From the NCBI RefSeq assembly GCF_007830125.1, contig NZ_VLLG01000003.1, forward strand, positions 1,168,247-1,232,246: DNA of 64,000 nt, in the 5' to 3' direction. Below, one piece after another: positions 27,306 through 35,287 of the stretch (its first letter is position 1; each line of letters begins with the position of its first letter). Made by a program: the position numbers and the translations under genes. Below the pieces are notes generated by a model. That model did no database searches and was not told the DNA's origin. It saw only the letters and a list, made by a program, of their open reading frames with translations. The DNA is from Chitinophaga japonensis (lineage in GTDB: Bacteria; Bacteroidota; Bacteroidia; Chitinophagales; Chitinophagaceae).

Positions 27306-28400
27306 TTATGCAGGCGTTTCCTGCGGGTATTTAAATATAATGGTAAAGGTAGTGCCCCGGTGCTCCTGGCTTTCAACAAAGATGGTACCATTGTTCCTTT
27401 CCACGAAGTCCTTTACAATGGAAAGCCCCAGCCCGGTGCCCTCGATGCTGGCCACATTGCTGCCGCGGTAAAATGAGTTGAACAGGTAGGGGAGGTCCTT
27501 TTCCGGGATACCTATGCCCGTATCCGTTATTTTTATCAGCAGCCGGCTTTTCTGGTACTGCAATTTTACGGCCGGGTTTTCGGAGGAGTATTTAAAGGCG
27601 TTGCCCACCAGGTTGGTGAATATCTTGGAGAGCTGGTTCTTGTCCGCATATATTTTCCGGGGCGTGCCGGTTACGGCCACCTGCAGTACGCGGTCGTCCT
27701 TTCGCTCGGAGAAGTACTGGTACTTAATGTCGTGTATCACCTGTTCTACTGCTACGGCCTGCTTGCTTACCTCTATGTTGTTGGATACAATGGTGCTGAG
27801 CGTCAGCATTTCATCCAGCATGGTATTGAGCTTGAATATCTCGGAGGATATTTTGGAAATGTTGTGGCGGTAGAACTGGTCCAGCAGGTTGTCCATCTGC
27901 AGTTTGGTTTCCAGCAGGTCTACAGTAGAGGAAATGGCCGTGAGCGGCGTTTTGAATTCATGGGAAGCCATGGATATAAAATTGGACTTCATTTCATGCA
28001 GGGATCTTTCTTGCTCAAGGGACTGGACCATTTGTTGTTCTTTTGTTTTGCGCGCGCTGATGTCGTTGATAAGCAATACCGTGAATATTTCATTGTCCTG
28101 CATTACCGTGCTGGTGATGACCTCCAGCCACAGAAATGCTTTTTTGCCGCGTACAGGCTGCCGGGTTTCAAAACTGTTTACCTGGCCGCTGTCTTCCCGC
28201 GGGCTAAAATCATGTAAAATTATCTTAATATCTGAATAAGATACCCCCCTTTTCGTGTTAGTCAGTTTTTTGAACAGGGTGGCAGCGGGCGTATTAACAA
28301 AAAGCAGTCGTTTTTTTTGATGAGAGCAGATCACTACCGGAGTTGGAATGGCAGAGAGGATTTCCTGATATGGCATGATAATTGACCGATGTGGTTTCAT
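27306..28400 (-). CDS. PAS-containing sensor histidine kinase, no membrane segment
   Basis: 364 residues. A PAS-like N-terminal domain (residues about 10-120; IPTPVVICSHQKKRLLFVNTP) is followed by a kinase core with H-box SHEFKTPLTAISS, N-box LVGNAFKYSSENP, and ATP boxes DTGIGIPEKDL and GTGLGLSIVKDFVERNNG. All canonical residues are present. No transmembrane helix is seen, so it is likely cytoplasmic and senses through PAS or through partners. Its start is 549 nt from the LuxR-type regulator that precedes the exopolysaccharide genes, which hints at a regulatory link. A later ATG (residue 9) is also possible. Confidence 0.92.
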   Translation of the reverse strand: MKPHRSIIMPYQEILSAIPTPVVICSHQKKRLLFVNTPAATLFKKLTNTKRGVSYSDIKIILHDFSPREDSGQVNSFETRQPVRGKKAFLWLEVITSTVMQDNEIFTVLLINDISARKTKEQQMVQSLEQERSLHEMKSNFISMASHEFKTPLTAISSTVDLLETKLQMDNLLDQFYRHNISKISSEIFKLNTMLDEMLTLSTIVSNNIEVSKQAVAVEQVIHDIKYQYFSERKDDRVLQVAVTGTPRKIYADKNQLSKIFTNLVGNAFKYSSENPAVKLQYQKSRLLIKITDTGIGIPEKDLPYLFNSFYRGSNVASIEGTGLGLSIVKDFVERNNGTIFVESQEHRGTTFTIIFKYPQETPA

Positions 28401-28879
28401 TTTCGCAGAGGCATGGTTAAGCCTGCCCGAAAATAGGATAAGAATTTTAACCGTACAAACACACTACTTTGCGTATGCCATATCTTAGAGGGGCTCTTAA
28501 ACAAGTAAGAGGCCAGCCATTCTCCGCTTTTATTTACTACAGCCATGATCGGATTGATACAGACAATGTTATTGTTAATTGAATTCAAATATTCACCAAA
28601 AAGGGTAATATGTGTGTTGAATTAAGGGCCATTATTGCCGGAAACAGGGGGAATACGGTGTTAAATTAAAGAGAAGAATAAACTACTTGAATTAGTAGCT
28701 GCAAAAAAGCCTGAATCGTGGTATCTTGTGAATGATTTAGTGATGATTAAATCTGAAATATTCAGATGTTATTATTTTTAATAAGTTCATCATCCATATA
28801 GGGCATTGAAATTTAACACATAATTAATACACTATCAACGAGTTGCAATATCGCCCTTTTTTCTTATAATTTTTGGAGC
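28401..28879. other. AT-rich regulatory region between divergent regulators
   Basis: About 480 bp with markedly higher AT content than the coding DNA, separating the histidine kinase from the LuxR-type regulator. It must hold promoters for both. A 63-codon minus-strand frame (28397-28588) overlaps the kinase start and has no support. I see no clear operator. Confidence 0.5.
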
Positions 28880-28887
28880 TATATTTG
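28880..28887 (+). promoter_or_regulatory. Candidate -7 element (TATATTTG) for the LuxR-type regulator
   Basis: TATATTTG is a full match to TAnnTTTG and lies 62 nt before the ATG at 28950, leaving room for a roughly 55-nt leader. The -33 region is T-rich without a clear TTTG. Confidence 0.4.
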
Positions 28888-28949
28888 AATTATATTATTG
28901 AAAAACCATATTGATTGATAAACCATATCAATTGTTACCCTTTATCAAG

Positions 28950-29636
28950 ATGATCAACATTGGAATCATAGAGGACAACCATTTTCAACTGAACAACTAC
29001 AAGGAGTTCCTGGAAGATTTCCAGGAGTGCAAAGTAGTATTTGCCTGTAAGTCCATGGAGGAGTTCAAGGCGCTGCCCTTCAAGAATCCTGACGTGAAGG
29101 TGATCCTGCTGGATATTTCACTGCCCGGGGAGTCGGGCATACAAGGGATGCAGGAGTTGAAGCAGATCTACCCGGAAGCCAAGATCATTGTGCTTTCCGG
29201 CCATGACGGCAAGCAGTACGTGATCGAGTCCATCAAGAAGGGAGCCAGCGGCTATATCATCAAGACCAGCCGCTTAATGGAGATCTATCATTCCATACTG
29301 GACACCATTAACCAGGGTGGGACCCTCTCTCCAAAAGCGGCCCATCTGTTGATCAACTACATCAATAAGGACCCGCTGGAAAACATCAGGCACAAGCTCA
29401 CCAAGCGGGAATATGAGTTGCTCACATTGCTGAAAGAGGGGTATTCCTACAAGGAAATGGCCGACAAGCTGTATGTAACGGTATTTACCATTAACCAGCA
29501 CCTGAAGAAGATCTACCAGAAACTGAACGTTGCATCCAAATCAGAGCTGATCTCGAAGATCTGGTCCAACAATCTTTTCAGTTGCTTATTCATTGGACTT
29601 TCTACTGCTACATTATTAAATGTAACAATTATTTAA
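28950..29636 (+). CDS. NarL/LuxR-family response regulator
   Basis: 228 residues from the ATG at 28950. A TTG 39 nt upstream also opens the frame but would place residues before the first receiver strand (MINIGIIEDN). Receiver: Asp in VILLDISLPGESG (about residue 55), Ser in VLSGHD, Lys in IKKGASGYIIK. The C-terminal HTH is of LuxR type (LTKREYELLTLLKEGYSYKE, then VFTINQHLKKIYQKLNV). After the HTH the protein continues with a hydrophobic tail, FSCLFIGLSTATLLNV, unusual for this family. It lies just before the exopolysaccharide locus and is a candidate regulator of it. Confidence 0.9.
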   Translation: MINIGIIEDNHFQLNNYKEFLEDFQECKVVFACKSMEEFKALPFKNPDVKVILLDISLPGESGIQGMQELKQIYPEAKIIVLSGHDGKQYVIESIKKGASGYIIKTSRLMEIYHSILDTINQGGTLSPKAAHLLINYINKDPLENIRHKLTKREYELLTLLKEGYSYKEMADKLYVTVFTINQHLKKIYQKLNVASKSELISKIWSNNLFSCLFIGLSTATLLNVTII

Positions 29637-29657
29637 TGTAAATCACGGCGGTCTAAT

Positions 29658-29775
29658 GGCCCTACTCTAATAAGTAGGACCACTTATGCTTAAAGTGGGA
29701 TTTATACTGTAGTAAGTAGTTGTGTCCGGGTACAGGTTGACCTAATATTGTAGTGCGAACAATGAGCCTGTACCC
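29658..29775 (+). other. Three consecutive hairpins upstream of the exopolysaccharide operon
   Basis: Hairpin 1: CCTACT 29661-29666 with AGTAGG 29673-29678. Hairpin 2: CCACTT 29680-29685 with AAGTGG 29693-29698. Hairpin 3: GGGTACAGG 29728-29736 with CCTGTACCC 29767-29775, enclosing an inner ATTGT/ACAAT stem. None is followed by a long U tract. They could end the regulator transcript or form a structured leader for the wza operon. Confidence 0.5.
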
Positions 29776-29782
29776 CTATAAT

Positions 29783-29885
29783 ATGTAAGAAATAGGAAGT
29801 AAGAAATAAGAAGTAGGAAATAAGAAATAAGGCATCCGCTGCATAATCATATTTCATACATCTTACCTCCTGCTTCCTGTATTCT
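29783..29885. repeat. Dispersed GAAGTAGG-type repeat, copy C
   Basis: Left arm of AAGAAATAGGAAGTAAGAA-like heptamers and right arm of TACATCTTACCTCCTGCTTCC around a 30-bp unrelated-looking core. It can fold on itself. It lies between the hairpin cluster and the Wza start. Confidence 0.7.
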
Positions 29886-29916
29886 AACGTGTAAGCTTAA
29901 ACTTAAATGTGTAAAA

Positions 29917-30726
29917 ATGCGCTTGAGAACGGAACCTGGTTTAAAATGGCTTGTTTTGGGGTTGATTATTTTTAGTTGTTTAATAACTTCCTGTGCTACT
30001 CAGAAAAACACGCTTTACTTACAAGATATCAGAGATACAACCATAGCGGTAAACGGAAACTTTGAACCGAGAATACAAAAAAACGATGTGCTGCAGATCA
30101 CTGTCAGCAGCCTGAACCCGGAAGATGCCATTATTTATAATGCATCCAACACCGTAGCTCCAACAGGCGGCGGTGGGGCTTCCAGTGGTAGTACGGCAGC
30201 CCTGGGCGGTTTCCTGGTAGACCAGCAGGGGTTTATACAATACCCCGTACTGGGCGCCATTAAAGCGGAAGGTCTTACCAAGAAGGAGCTGACGGACCAG
30301 ATACGCAACCAGTTGCTGGAACGGAGACTCCTGGTAGACCCGGTAGTAAGCGTCCGCTTCCTGAATTACCGGGTAACCCTGCTGGGTGAGGTGGCGCATC
30401 CCACCGTAGTGAACGTTACGAACGAGAAGATATCCATACTGGAAGCAATTGGTATGGCAGGAGATGTAACCGTGTATGGCAAAAAGGAGAATGTGCTCCT
30501 GATCAGGGACGAGGAAGGCAAACGTGTTATTAAAAGATTGAACCTGAATGACAAGAACATCCTGAACTCTCCCTACTATTACTTACAATCAAATGATGTA
30601 GTTTATGTGGAACCGAATAAAGCCAAGCAATACACCGGAGAGAAAAGCCGCCTGCTGCTGCCCGTTATTTTCAGCGGCCTGTCACTGGCAGTGATCATTC
30701 TTGACAGGCTTATACTGAAGGATTAG
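29917..30726 (+). CDS. wza: Wza-like polysaccharide export lipoprotein
   Basis: 269 residues. Outer-membrane polysaccharide export protein that forms the exit channel of Wzx/Wzy systems. Lipoprotein signal with lipobox ITSC (lipidated Cys26). A poly-export domain follows (RIQKNDVLQITVSSLNPEDA, then GFIQYPVLGAIKAEGLTKKE), then an SLBB domain (YRVTLLGEVAHPTVVNV, ISILEAIGMAGDVTVYGKK). A single hydrophobic C-terminal helix (LLLPVIFSGLSLAVIILDRL) is present. It is shorter than E. coli Wza (about 380), as is usual in Bacteroidota. First structural gene of the exopolysaccharide locus. Confidence 0.93.
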   Translation: MRLRTEPGLKWLVLGLIIFSCLITSCATQKNTLYLQDIRDTTIAVNGNFEPRIQKNDVLQITVSSLNPEDAIIYNASNTVAPTGGGGASSGSTAALGGFLVDQQGFIQYPVLGAIKAEGLTKKELTDQIRNQLLERRLLVDPVVSVRFLNYRVTLLGEVAHPTVVNVTNEKISILEAIGMAGDVTVYGKKENVLLIRDEEGKRVIKRLNLNDKNILNSPYYYLQSNDVVYVEPNKAKQYTGEKSRLLLPVIFSGLSLAVIILDRLILKD

Positions 30727-30814
30727 CGGGTAAGCCCCGGACCATATTATATGTAAGACCATATCGAGCTAAAATATTATTGAATAACCAATTTTGACGA
30801 GGCCTGGAATATTC

Positions 30815-33214
30815 ATGCAACAGATAAACTCAAATAGACGACGTCCGCAGCAGCCGGAGGAACAAGTGGATCTGCTGGCATTGATCAAACAACGATACCT
30901 GCCTTACTGGCCCTTATTCCTGCTGGCAGTGATCATTGCAGTTACCGGCGCATTCGTTTATCTCCGGTATGCCACTCCTGTATATTATGTATCTGCCACC
31001 TTGCTGGTGAAAGATGAGAAAACAGGAATGGATGAAGGAGATATCCTGCAGTCGCTGAACCTCACCGGTTCCAAGAAAGTGATCGAAAACGAGATCGAGA
31101 TATTAAAATCACGTACCCTGGCCCGCTCCGTGGTGCGCAACCTGGATCTTTTTGCGGAAGTATCCGTAAAAGGGCAGATCAGGGACATCGTGGTATATAA
31201 AGGCAGCCCCGTGCGGTTCAATTTCCTGGAGCCGGACTCTATAAAGCCGGATGCCTTTAAAGTAATGCCGATGATATACGATTCAGCGCATAACTGCGTG
31301 CTGCTGAATAACAAGGTATACCCGCTGTACGACACCGTGAGCACGGAATGGGGCAAAGTGGTGGTCACGCCCAAGCCCGGCCATCCTGTAGATGTTACCG
31401 GCAAGGAGTATACGGTGCGCATAGCCGGCGAAAAAATATTGTCCGGAATGATACAAAGCAGCCTGCAGGTAACGCCTACCACCAAGGCCGGCACCATCAT
31501 CACGCTGGGCTACAGCGATGTGGATCCCAGGAGGGGAGAGGACATCCTGAACGAATTGATCAGGGTATACAATACCGCTTCTATAGAAGACAAGAACAGA
31601 ACGGCTGCCAATACCATGTCCTTTGTGGACGAGCGCCTGCGGGTAGTGACCCAGGAACTGAACCAGGTGGAGAACCAGGTAGCCAGCTTCAAGAAGCGGG
31701 AAGGCATCGTGGATATTTCTGCGCAGAGCCAGCTTTTCCTGGAAAGCGTAACGGAAAATGACCGGAAGATCAGCGAAGCCGGCATGCAACTGTCTGTGCT
31801 GGACTCCATTGAAAGTTACGTGACCGGCCGCCAGCCCGGCGAAGCTATGGTACCGGCCACACTGGGGCTTTCGGATCCCGTGCTGCTGGAGCTGATCAGC
31901 AAACTGTCTGAAATAGAGCTGCAGTTGCAGAGAATGAAGAAAACAACCGGTGAGAACAGCCCCTTGCTGGAAAGCCTTTACCGGCAGGAAGCGCAACTGA
32001 AGCCCAGCATATTGCAGAACATACGTAACCTGCGCGCTAACCTGCAGGCCAGCAGGACCAAACTGATGGCGGAGAATGAGCGCTATGCCGGTATACTGAG
32101 CGGTGTGCCTGCCAAGGAGAAAGCTTTCCTGGAAGTAAGCCGCCAGCAGGAAATAAAGAACAACATCTACACCTTCCTGCTGCAGAAGCGGGAGGAAACG
32201 GCGGTAGCTTCCGCCGCTGCCGTATCCGACAGCCGCATCGTGGATGCCGCGGAAGCCTATGGCGCTCCCGTAAGTCCCAAGAAAATGATGGTGCTGGGCA
32301 TTGCGGTGCTGGGCGGCCTGGCCGTGGTAGCGCTGTTCATTACCCTGCGCGACCTGATGAAGCGGGAAATAACATCACGGGAGGAAATAGAGAAAGCAAC
32401 TCCCGCGCCCATACTGGCGGAAATAGTGCAGGATAACAACAAGGAATCCGTGGTGATCGGCGATGGCCGACGCAGCTTTGTAGCGGAGCAGTTCCGCACA
32501 TTGCGCACCGCTCTCTCCTATATAGGCGTTAGCGTGAATGGCGCGGTCAATGGCAATGGCGCGCTGAATGGCGGCCATCATAAAACGCTGCTGACCACCT
32601 CCTCCATTTCAGGAGAAGGCAAGAGCTTTATCTCGCTGAACCTGGCAGTGAGTCTTTCACTGGTAAAAAAGAAAGTGGCCCTGCTGGAGTTCGACCTGCG
32701 CAAGCCGCAGATCAGCAGGATGTTGCAGATATCCCGGGAGCCCGGCATCAGTAATTACCTGGTCGGACAGTCAGAATTGGCAAATATTTTGCAGCCAGTG
32801 CCCGGCAATGAATATCTCTTTGTGCTGCCAGCCGGTGTGATACCGCCGAATCCTACAGAGCTGATATTGAACGGCCAACTGGAGCAACTGATTGCCCAGC
32901 TAAAGGCCCGGTTTGATTATGTGATCATTGATACGGCGCCCGTGGGCCTGGTAACAGATGCGCGGCTGCTGGCGCCTTATGCAGATGCCACGCTGTATGT
33001 GATCCGCCACCAGGTAACGCCCAAGCTGTACCTGAAGCAGATCAACGAGCTTTACCAGAACAAAGAGCTGGGCAACATGAACATTGTGTTCAATGGCCTG
33101 CAGCCCCGTGGTGTTGCCGGTTACGGTAACGGGTACGGATATGGCTACGGCTATATTGAACAGGGTAAAGGCGCCCGGCGCAAACAGTTTTTGAAAGGAA
33201 TTTTCAATATATGA
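30815..33214 (+). CDS. wzc: Wzc-like polysaccharide co-polymerase / tyrosine autokinase
   Basis: 799 residues from the ATG at 30815; an upstream in-frame TTG at 30794 is less likely. Controls polymer length and export in the inner membrane. First membrane helix at about 36-58 (LFLLAVIIAVTGAFVYL), a Wzz domain, long coiled-coil region (residues about 270-430), second helix near 490 (MVLGIAVLGGLAVVALFI). The kinase domain has Walker A SSISGEGKS and Walker B-like VIIDTAPVG. The C-terminus has a Tyr-rich tail GYGNGYGYGYGYIEQG, the expected autophosphorylation cluster. An Asn/Gly-rich insert (VNGAVNGNGALNGGHH) lies just before Walker A. It ends at the edge of a GAAGTAGG-type repeat. Confidence 0.94.
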   Translation: MQQINSNRRRPQQPEEQVDLLALIKQRYLPYWPLFLLAVIIAVTGAFVYLRYATPVYYVSATLLVKDEKTGMDEGDILQSLNLTGSKKVIENEIEILKSRTLARSVVRNLDLFAEVSVKGQIRDIVVYKGSPVRFNFLEPDSIKPDAFKVMPMIYDSAHNCVLLNNKVYPLYDTVSTEWGKVVVTPKPGHPVDVTGKEYTVRIAGEKILSGMIQSSLQVTPTTKAGTIITLGYSDVDPRRGEDILNELIRVYNTASIEDKNRTAANTMSFVDERLRVVTQELNQVENQVASFKKREGIVDISAQSQLFLESVTENDRKISEAGMQLSVLDSIESYVTGRQPGEAMVPATLGLSDPVLLELISKLSEIELQLQRMKKTTGENSPLLESLYRQEAQLKPSILQNIRNLRANLQASRTKLMAENERYAGILSGVPAKEKAFLEVSRQQEIKNNIYTFLLQKREETAVASAAAVSDSRIVDAAEAYGAPVSPKKMMVLGIAVLGGLAVVALFITLRDLMKREITSREEIEKATPAPILAEIVQDNNKESVVIGDGRRSFVAEQFRTLRTALSYIGVSVNGAVNGNGALNGGHHKTLLTTSSISGEGKSFISLNLAVSLSLVKKKVALLEFDLRKPQISRMLQISREPGISNYLVGQSELANILQPVPGNEYLFVLPAGVIPPNPTELILNGQLEQLIAQLKARFDYVIIDTAPVGLVTDARLLAPYADATLYVIRHQVTPKLYLKQINELYQNKELGNMNIVFNGLQPRGVAGYGNGYGYGYGYIEQGKGARRKQFLKGIFNI

Positions 33215-33300
33215 AGTAAGATGTAAGAAGTATGATGTAAGAAAGTGTTTCAACATCATAGTCAACTATCAATCATCCTACTTCGTACATCATAGTTCCG
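33212..33300. repeat. Dispersed GAAGTAGG-type repeat, copy D
   Basis: Left arm TGAAGTAAGATGTAAGAAG, right arm CATCCTACTTCGTACATCAT, and a core of GAAAGTGTTTC and TCAATCAT. The reverse complement of the core matches copy A. It lies directly after the Wzc stop codon. Confidence 0.75.
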
Positions 33301-33496
33301 GCTTCATATTTCTCTCGTGTGACTGAGAAGGCGAAGCTATTCTGTGAAAGACACAACCATATTTTATTCAGAAAAACCGATTGTATGAAACGTTCGACTG
33401 CAACGATTGCCATGCCATTGTCTTTACAAGTCCCCCGTTATAGAAACTGCACAACGTTACTGTTAACCAGACTCTTAACCTTAAAATGAGAAGCCC

Positions 33497-34030
33497 ATGC
33501 AACAGGAATTATCTACTTGGTATGCCGTCTATACCAAAGCAAGATGGGAAAAGAAAGTGGCCGACATGCTTACCCGTAAACGTGTTGAGAATTACTGCCC
33601 GCTTAACCCGGTAGAGCGCCAATGGAGCGACCGCCGGAAAGTGGTGAGTGAGCCGCTGTTCAAATCCTACGTTTTCGTGCGTATACCTGAGAGCAGGAAA
33701 TGGGTAGTACGCGAAACCGATGGTATCATCAATTTTGTGTACTGGCTGGGCAAGCCCGCGGTTATACCTGATCACGAAATTGAGCTGATCAAACGGTTTC
33801 TCCGGGAATACAAGGATGTAACCGTAGAGCAGTTCCCGCTTCATGAAGATGACATGATCGAGATCAAATCCGGCCCGCTCATGCACCAGCGCGGCAGGAT
33901 CATTGAAGTGGGCAAGAACAAGGTAAAGGCCGAGCTTTCCAGCCTTGGCTATACGATGGTGGCTACCGTACCTACTACCGAGGTAGTAGTGATCAACCAG
34001 CGTGTAGTCACTGAAACATCTATTTATTAA
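33497..34030 (+). CDS. UpxY-family NusG-like transcription antiterminator
   Basis: 177 residues. N-terminal NGN domain (STWYAVYTKARWEKKVADML, ENYCPLNPVERQWSDRRKV, PLFKSYVFVRI) and a C-terminal KOW-like segment (IKSGPLMHQRGRIIEVGKNKVKAEL). The length and architecture are typical of UpxY proteins, which bind RNA polymerase and let it read through the leader of a capsule operon in Bacteroides. Here it is the third gene of the locus, after wza and wzc, with a 280-nt leader, so it probably promotes transcription of the downstream biosynthetic genes. Family firm, target inferred. Confidence 0.9.
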   Translation: MQQELSTWYAVYTKARWEKKVADMLTRKRVENYCPLNPVERQWSDRRKVVSEPLFKSYVFVRIPESRKWVVRETDGIINFVYWLGKPAVIPDHEIELIKRFLREYKDVTVEQFPLHEDDMIEIKSGPLMHQRGRIIEVGKNKVKAELSSLGYTMVATVPTTEVVVINQRVVTETSIY

Positions 34031-34133
34031 TTAATAATTAAGAATTAATAATTAACAATCGTAACACCGGTGTTTCAGTGAAACATTACTGCTACAGGAA
34101 TTATTAGTTATTCATTATTAATTATTAATTACT
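34025..34133. repeat. AT-rich inverted-repeat element, copy B
   Basis: Left arm ATTAATAATTAAGAATTAATAATTA and right arm TTATTCATTATTAATTATTAATTA, around a core GTAACACCGGTGTTTCAGTGAAACATTAC that is itself partly palindromic. It starts at the UpxY stop codon and ends 15 nt before the next gene. Confidence 0.8.
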
Positions 34134-34147
34134 AACGCTCACTCAAA

Positions 34148-35170
34148 ATGATGCAACACATTATTCTTTGCGGCGGGTCGGGTACCCGTTTATGGCCCTT
34201 ATCGAACCGGCAAACGCCCAAGCAGTTACTGCCCCTGTTCGAGGGCCGCAGTTTATTACAACTGGCCTATGAGCGCAACAGCGTGGCCTGCAACAGCGTG
34301 CTGGCTATTGTGAGCGAACAGCATGCGTCTATTGTGGAAGAACAGCTACTGGGCGCCGGTGCTGCCGGTCTTTGTATGCTGGGAGAGCCGGTAGGCCGTA
34401 ACACCGCTGCAGCCATTGCCCTGGCAGCTTTTGTGTCTGCCCCGGAAACCATCCTGCTGATCACACCTGCAGACCACCTGATAGGCACCCCTGAAATTTA
34501 TGCACAGACCATTGAGACCGCGCAACTGCTGGCAGCCGGCAACAGCCTGGTCACTATCGGTCTGCAACCCACCTACCCCGAAACCGGTTTCGGGTACATA
34601 CAATACAACGGCCACGATGTAATATGCTTCGTGGAAAAGCCGGATGCCCGGAATGCCGCACGCATGCTGCAAAGCGGTGATTTCCTGTGGAACAGCGGCA
34701 TCTTCTGCTGCAAAGCTGGCATCCTGCTGCAGGAACTGAAGCAATATGCTCCCGAAATATATGAGCCTGCCGCCCTGGCGGCGGATGAATGGAAGCGCAG
34801 CGGCCGGCTTTCCCTGGAAGCCATGCAGGCCATTCCCTCTACCAGTATTGATTATGCGGTAATGGAGAAAAGCAACCGCGTAAAGGTGGTGCCCAGCACC
34901 ATGCAGTGGAGCGACGTAGGCAGCTACGAGGCCCTGGCAGAAGCGCTGGTGCAGCATTACCAGTACCAGAATCACCAGGCGGTATTCATTGAAAGCGATC
35001 CACTGAACAACATGGTGATCGGCAAGGAAAAGCTGGTGGCGCTGGTAGGCGTGGAGAACATGGTAGTGGTGAACACACCCGAAGCCCTGCTGATCATGAA
35101 GAAGGGGAAAGGGCAGGAAATAAAGCAACTACACCAGTGGGTAAAGGAAAACAGGCCGGAACTCTTATAG
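34148..35170 (+). CDS. manC: Mannose-1-phosphate guanylyltransferase
   Basis: 340 residues. Makes GDP-mannose from mannose-1-phosphate and GTP. The N-terminal nucleotidyltransferase signature GGSGTRLWPLSNRQTPKQLL (residues 8-27) is intact, as are FVEKPDA (about 160) and WNSGIF (about 181). It has only the guanylyltransferase part and lacks the C-terminal phosphomannose-isomerase domain of the longer ManC/AlgA enzymes (about 480 residues). Isomerase and phosphomannomutase genes are absent from the locus and must be supplied from elsewhere. It is flanked on both sides by AT-rich inverted-repeat elements. Confidence 0.93.
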   Translation: MMQHIILCGGSGTRLWPLSNRQTPKQLLPLFEGRSLLQLAYERNSVACNSVLAIVSEQHASIVEEQLLGAGAAGLCMLGEPVGRNTAAAIALAAFVSAPETILLITPADHLIGTPEIYAQTIETAQLLAAGNSLVTIGLQPTYPETGFGYIQYNGHDVICFVEKPDARNAARMLQSGDFLWNSGIFCCKAGILLQELKQYAPEIYEPAALAADEWKRSGRLSLEAMQAIPSTSIDYAVMEKSNRVKVVPSTMQWSDVGSYEALAEALVQHYQYQNHQAVFIESDPLNNMVIGKEKLVALVGVENMVVVNTPEALLIMKKGKGQEIKQLHQWVKENRPELL

Positions 35171-35173
35171 AAA

Positions 35174-35286
35174 GAATTAATAATTAAGAATCGTAACACC
35201 GGCGGTTCATCGAAACATGATTGTTACAGGTATTATTAATTCTTAATTATTCATTATTAATTATTCATTCTTAATTATTAATTACT
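35174..35286. repeat. AT-rich inverted-repeat element, copy C
   Basis: Same layout as the element at 34025: AT-rich arms (GAATTAATAATTAAGAA on the left, TTCTTAATTATTCATTATTAA on the right) around GTAACACCGGCGGTTCATCGAAACATGATTGTTACAGG. It ends directly before the GDP-fucose synthase start codon. Confidence 0.8.
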
Positions 35287-35287
35287 A

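Noticed and set aside
28397..28588. 63-codon minus-strand frame overlapping the histidine kinase start
   Set aside because: AT-rich, no motif, and it would occupy the promoter region of the kinase.
18682..33300. GAAGTAGG repeats considered as a CRISPR array
   Set aside because: The units are heptamers in short runs with no regular spacers, and no cas genes are nearby.
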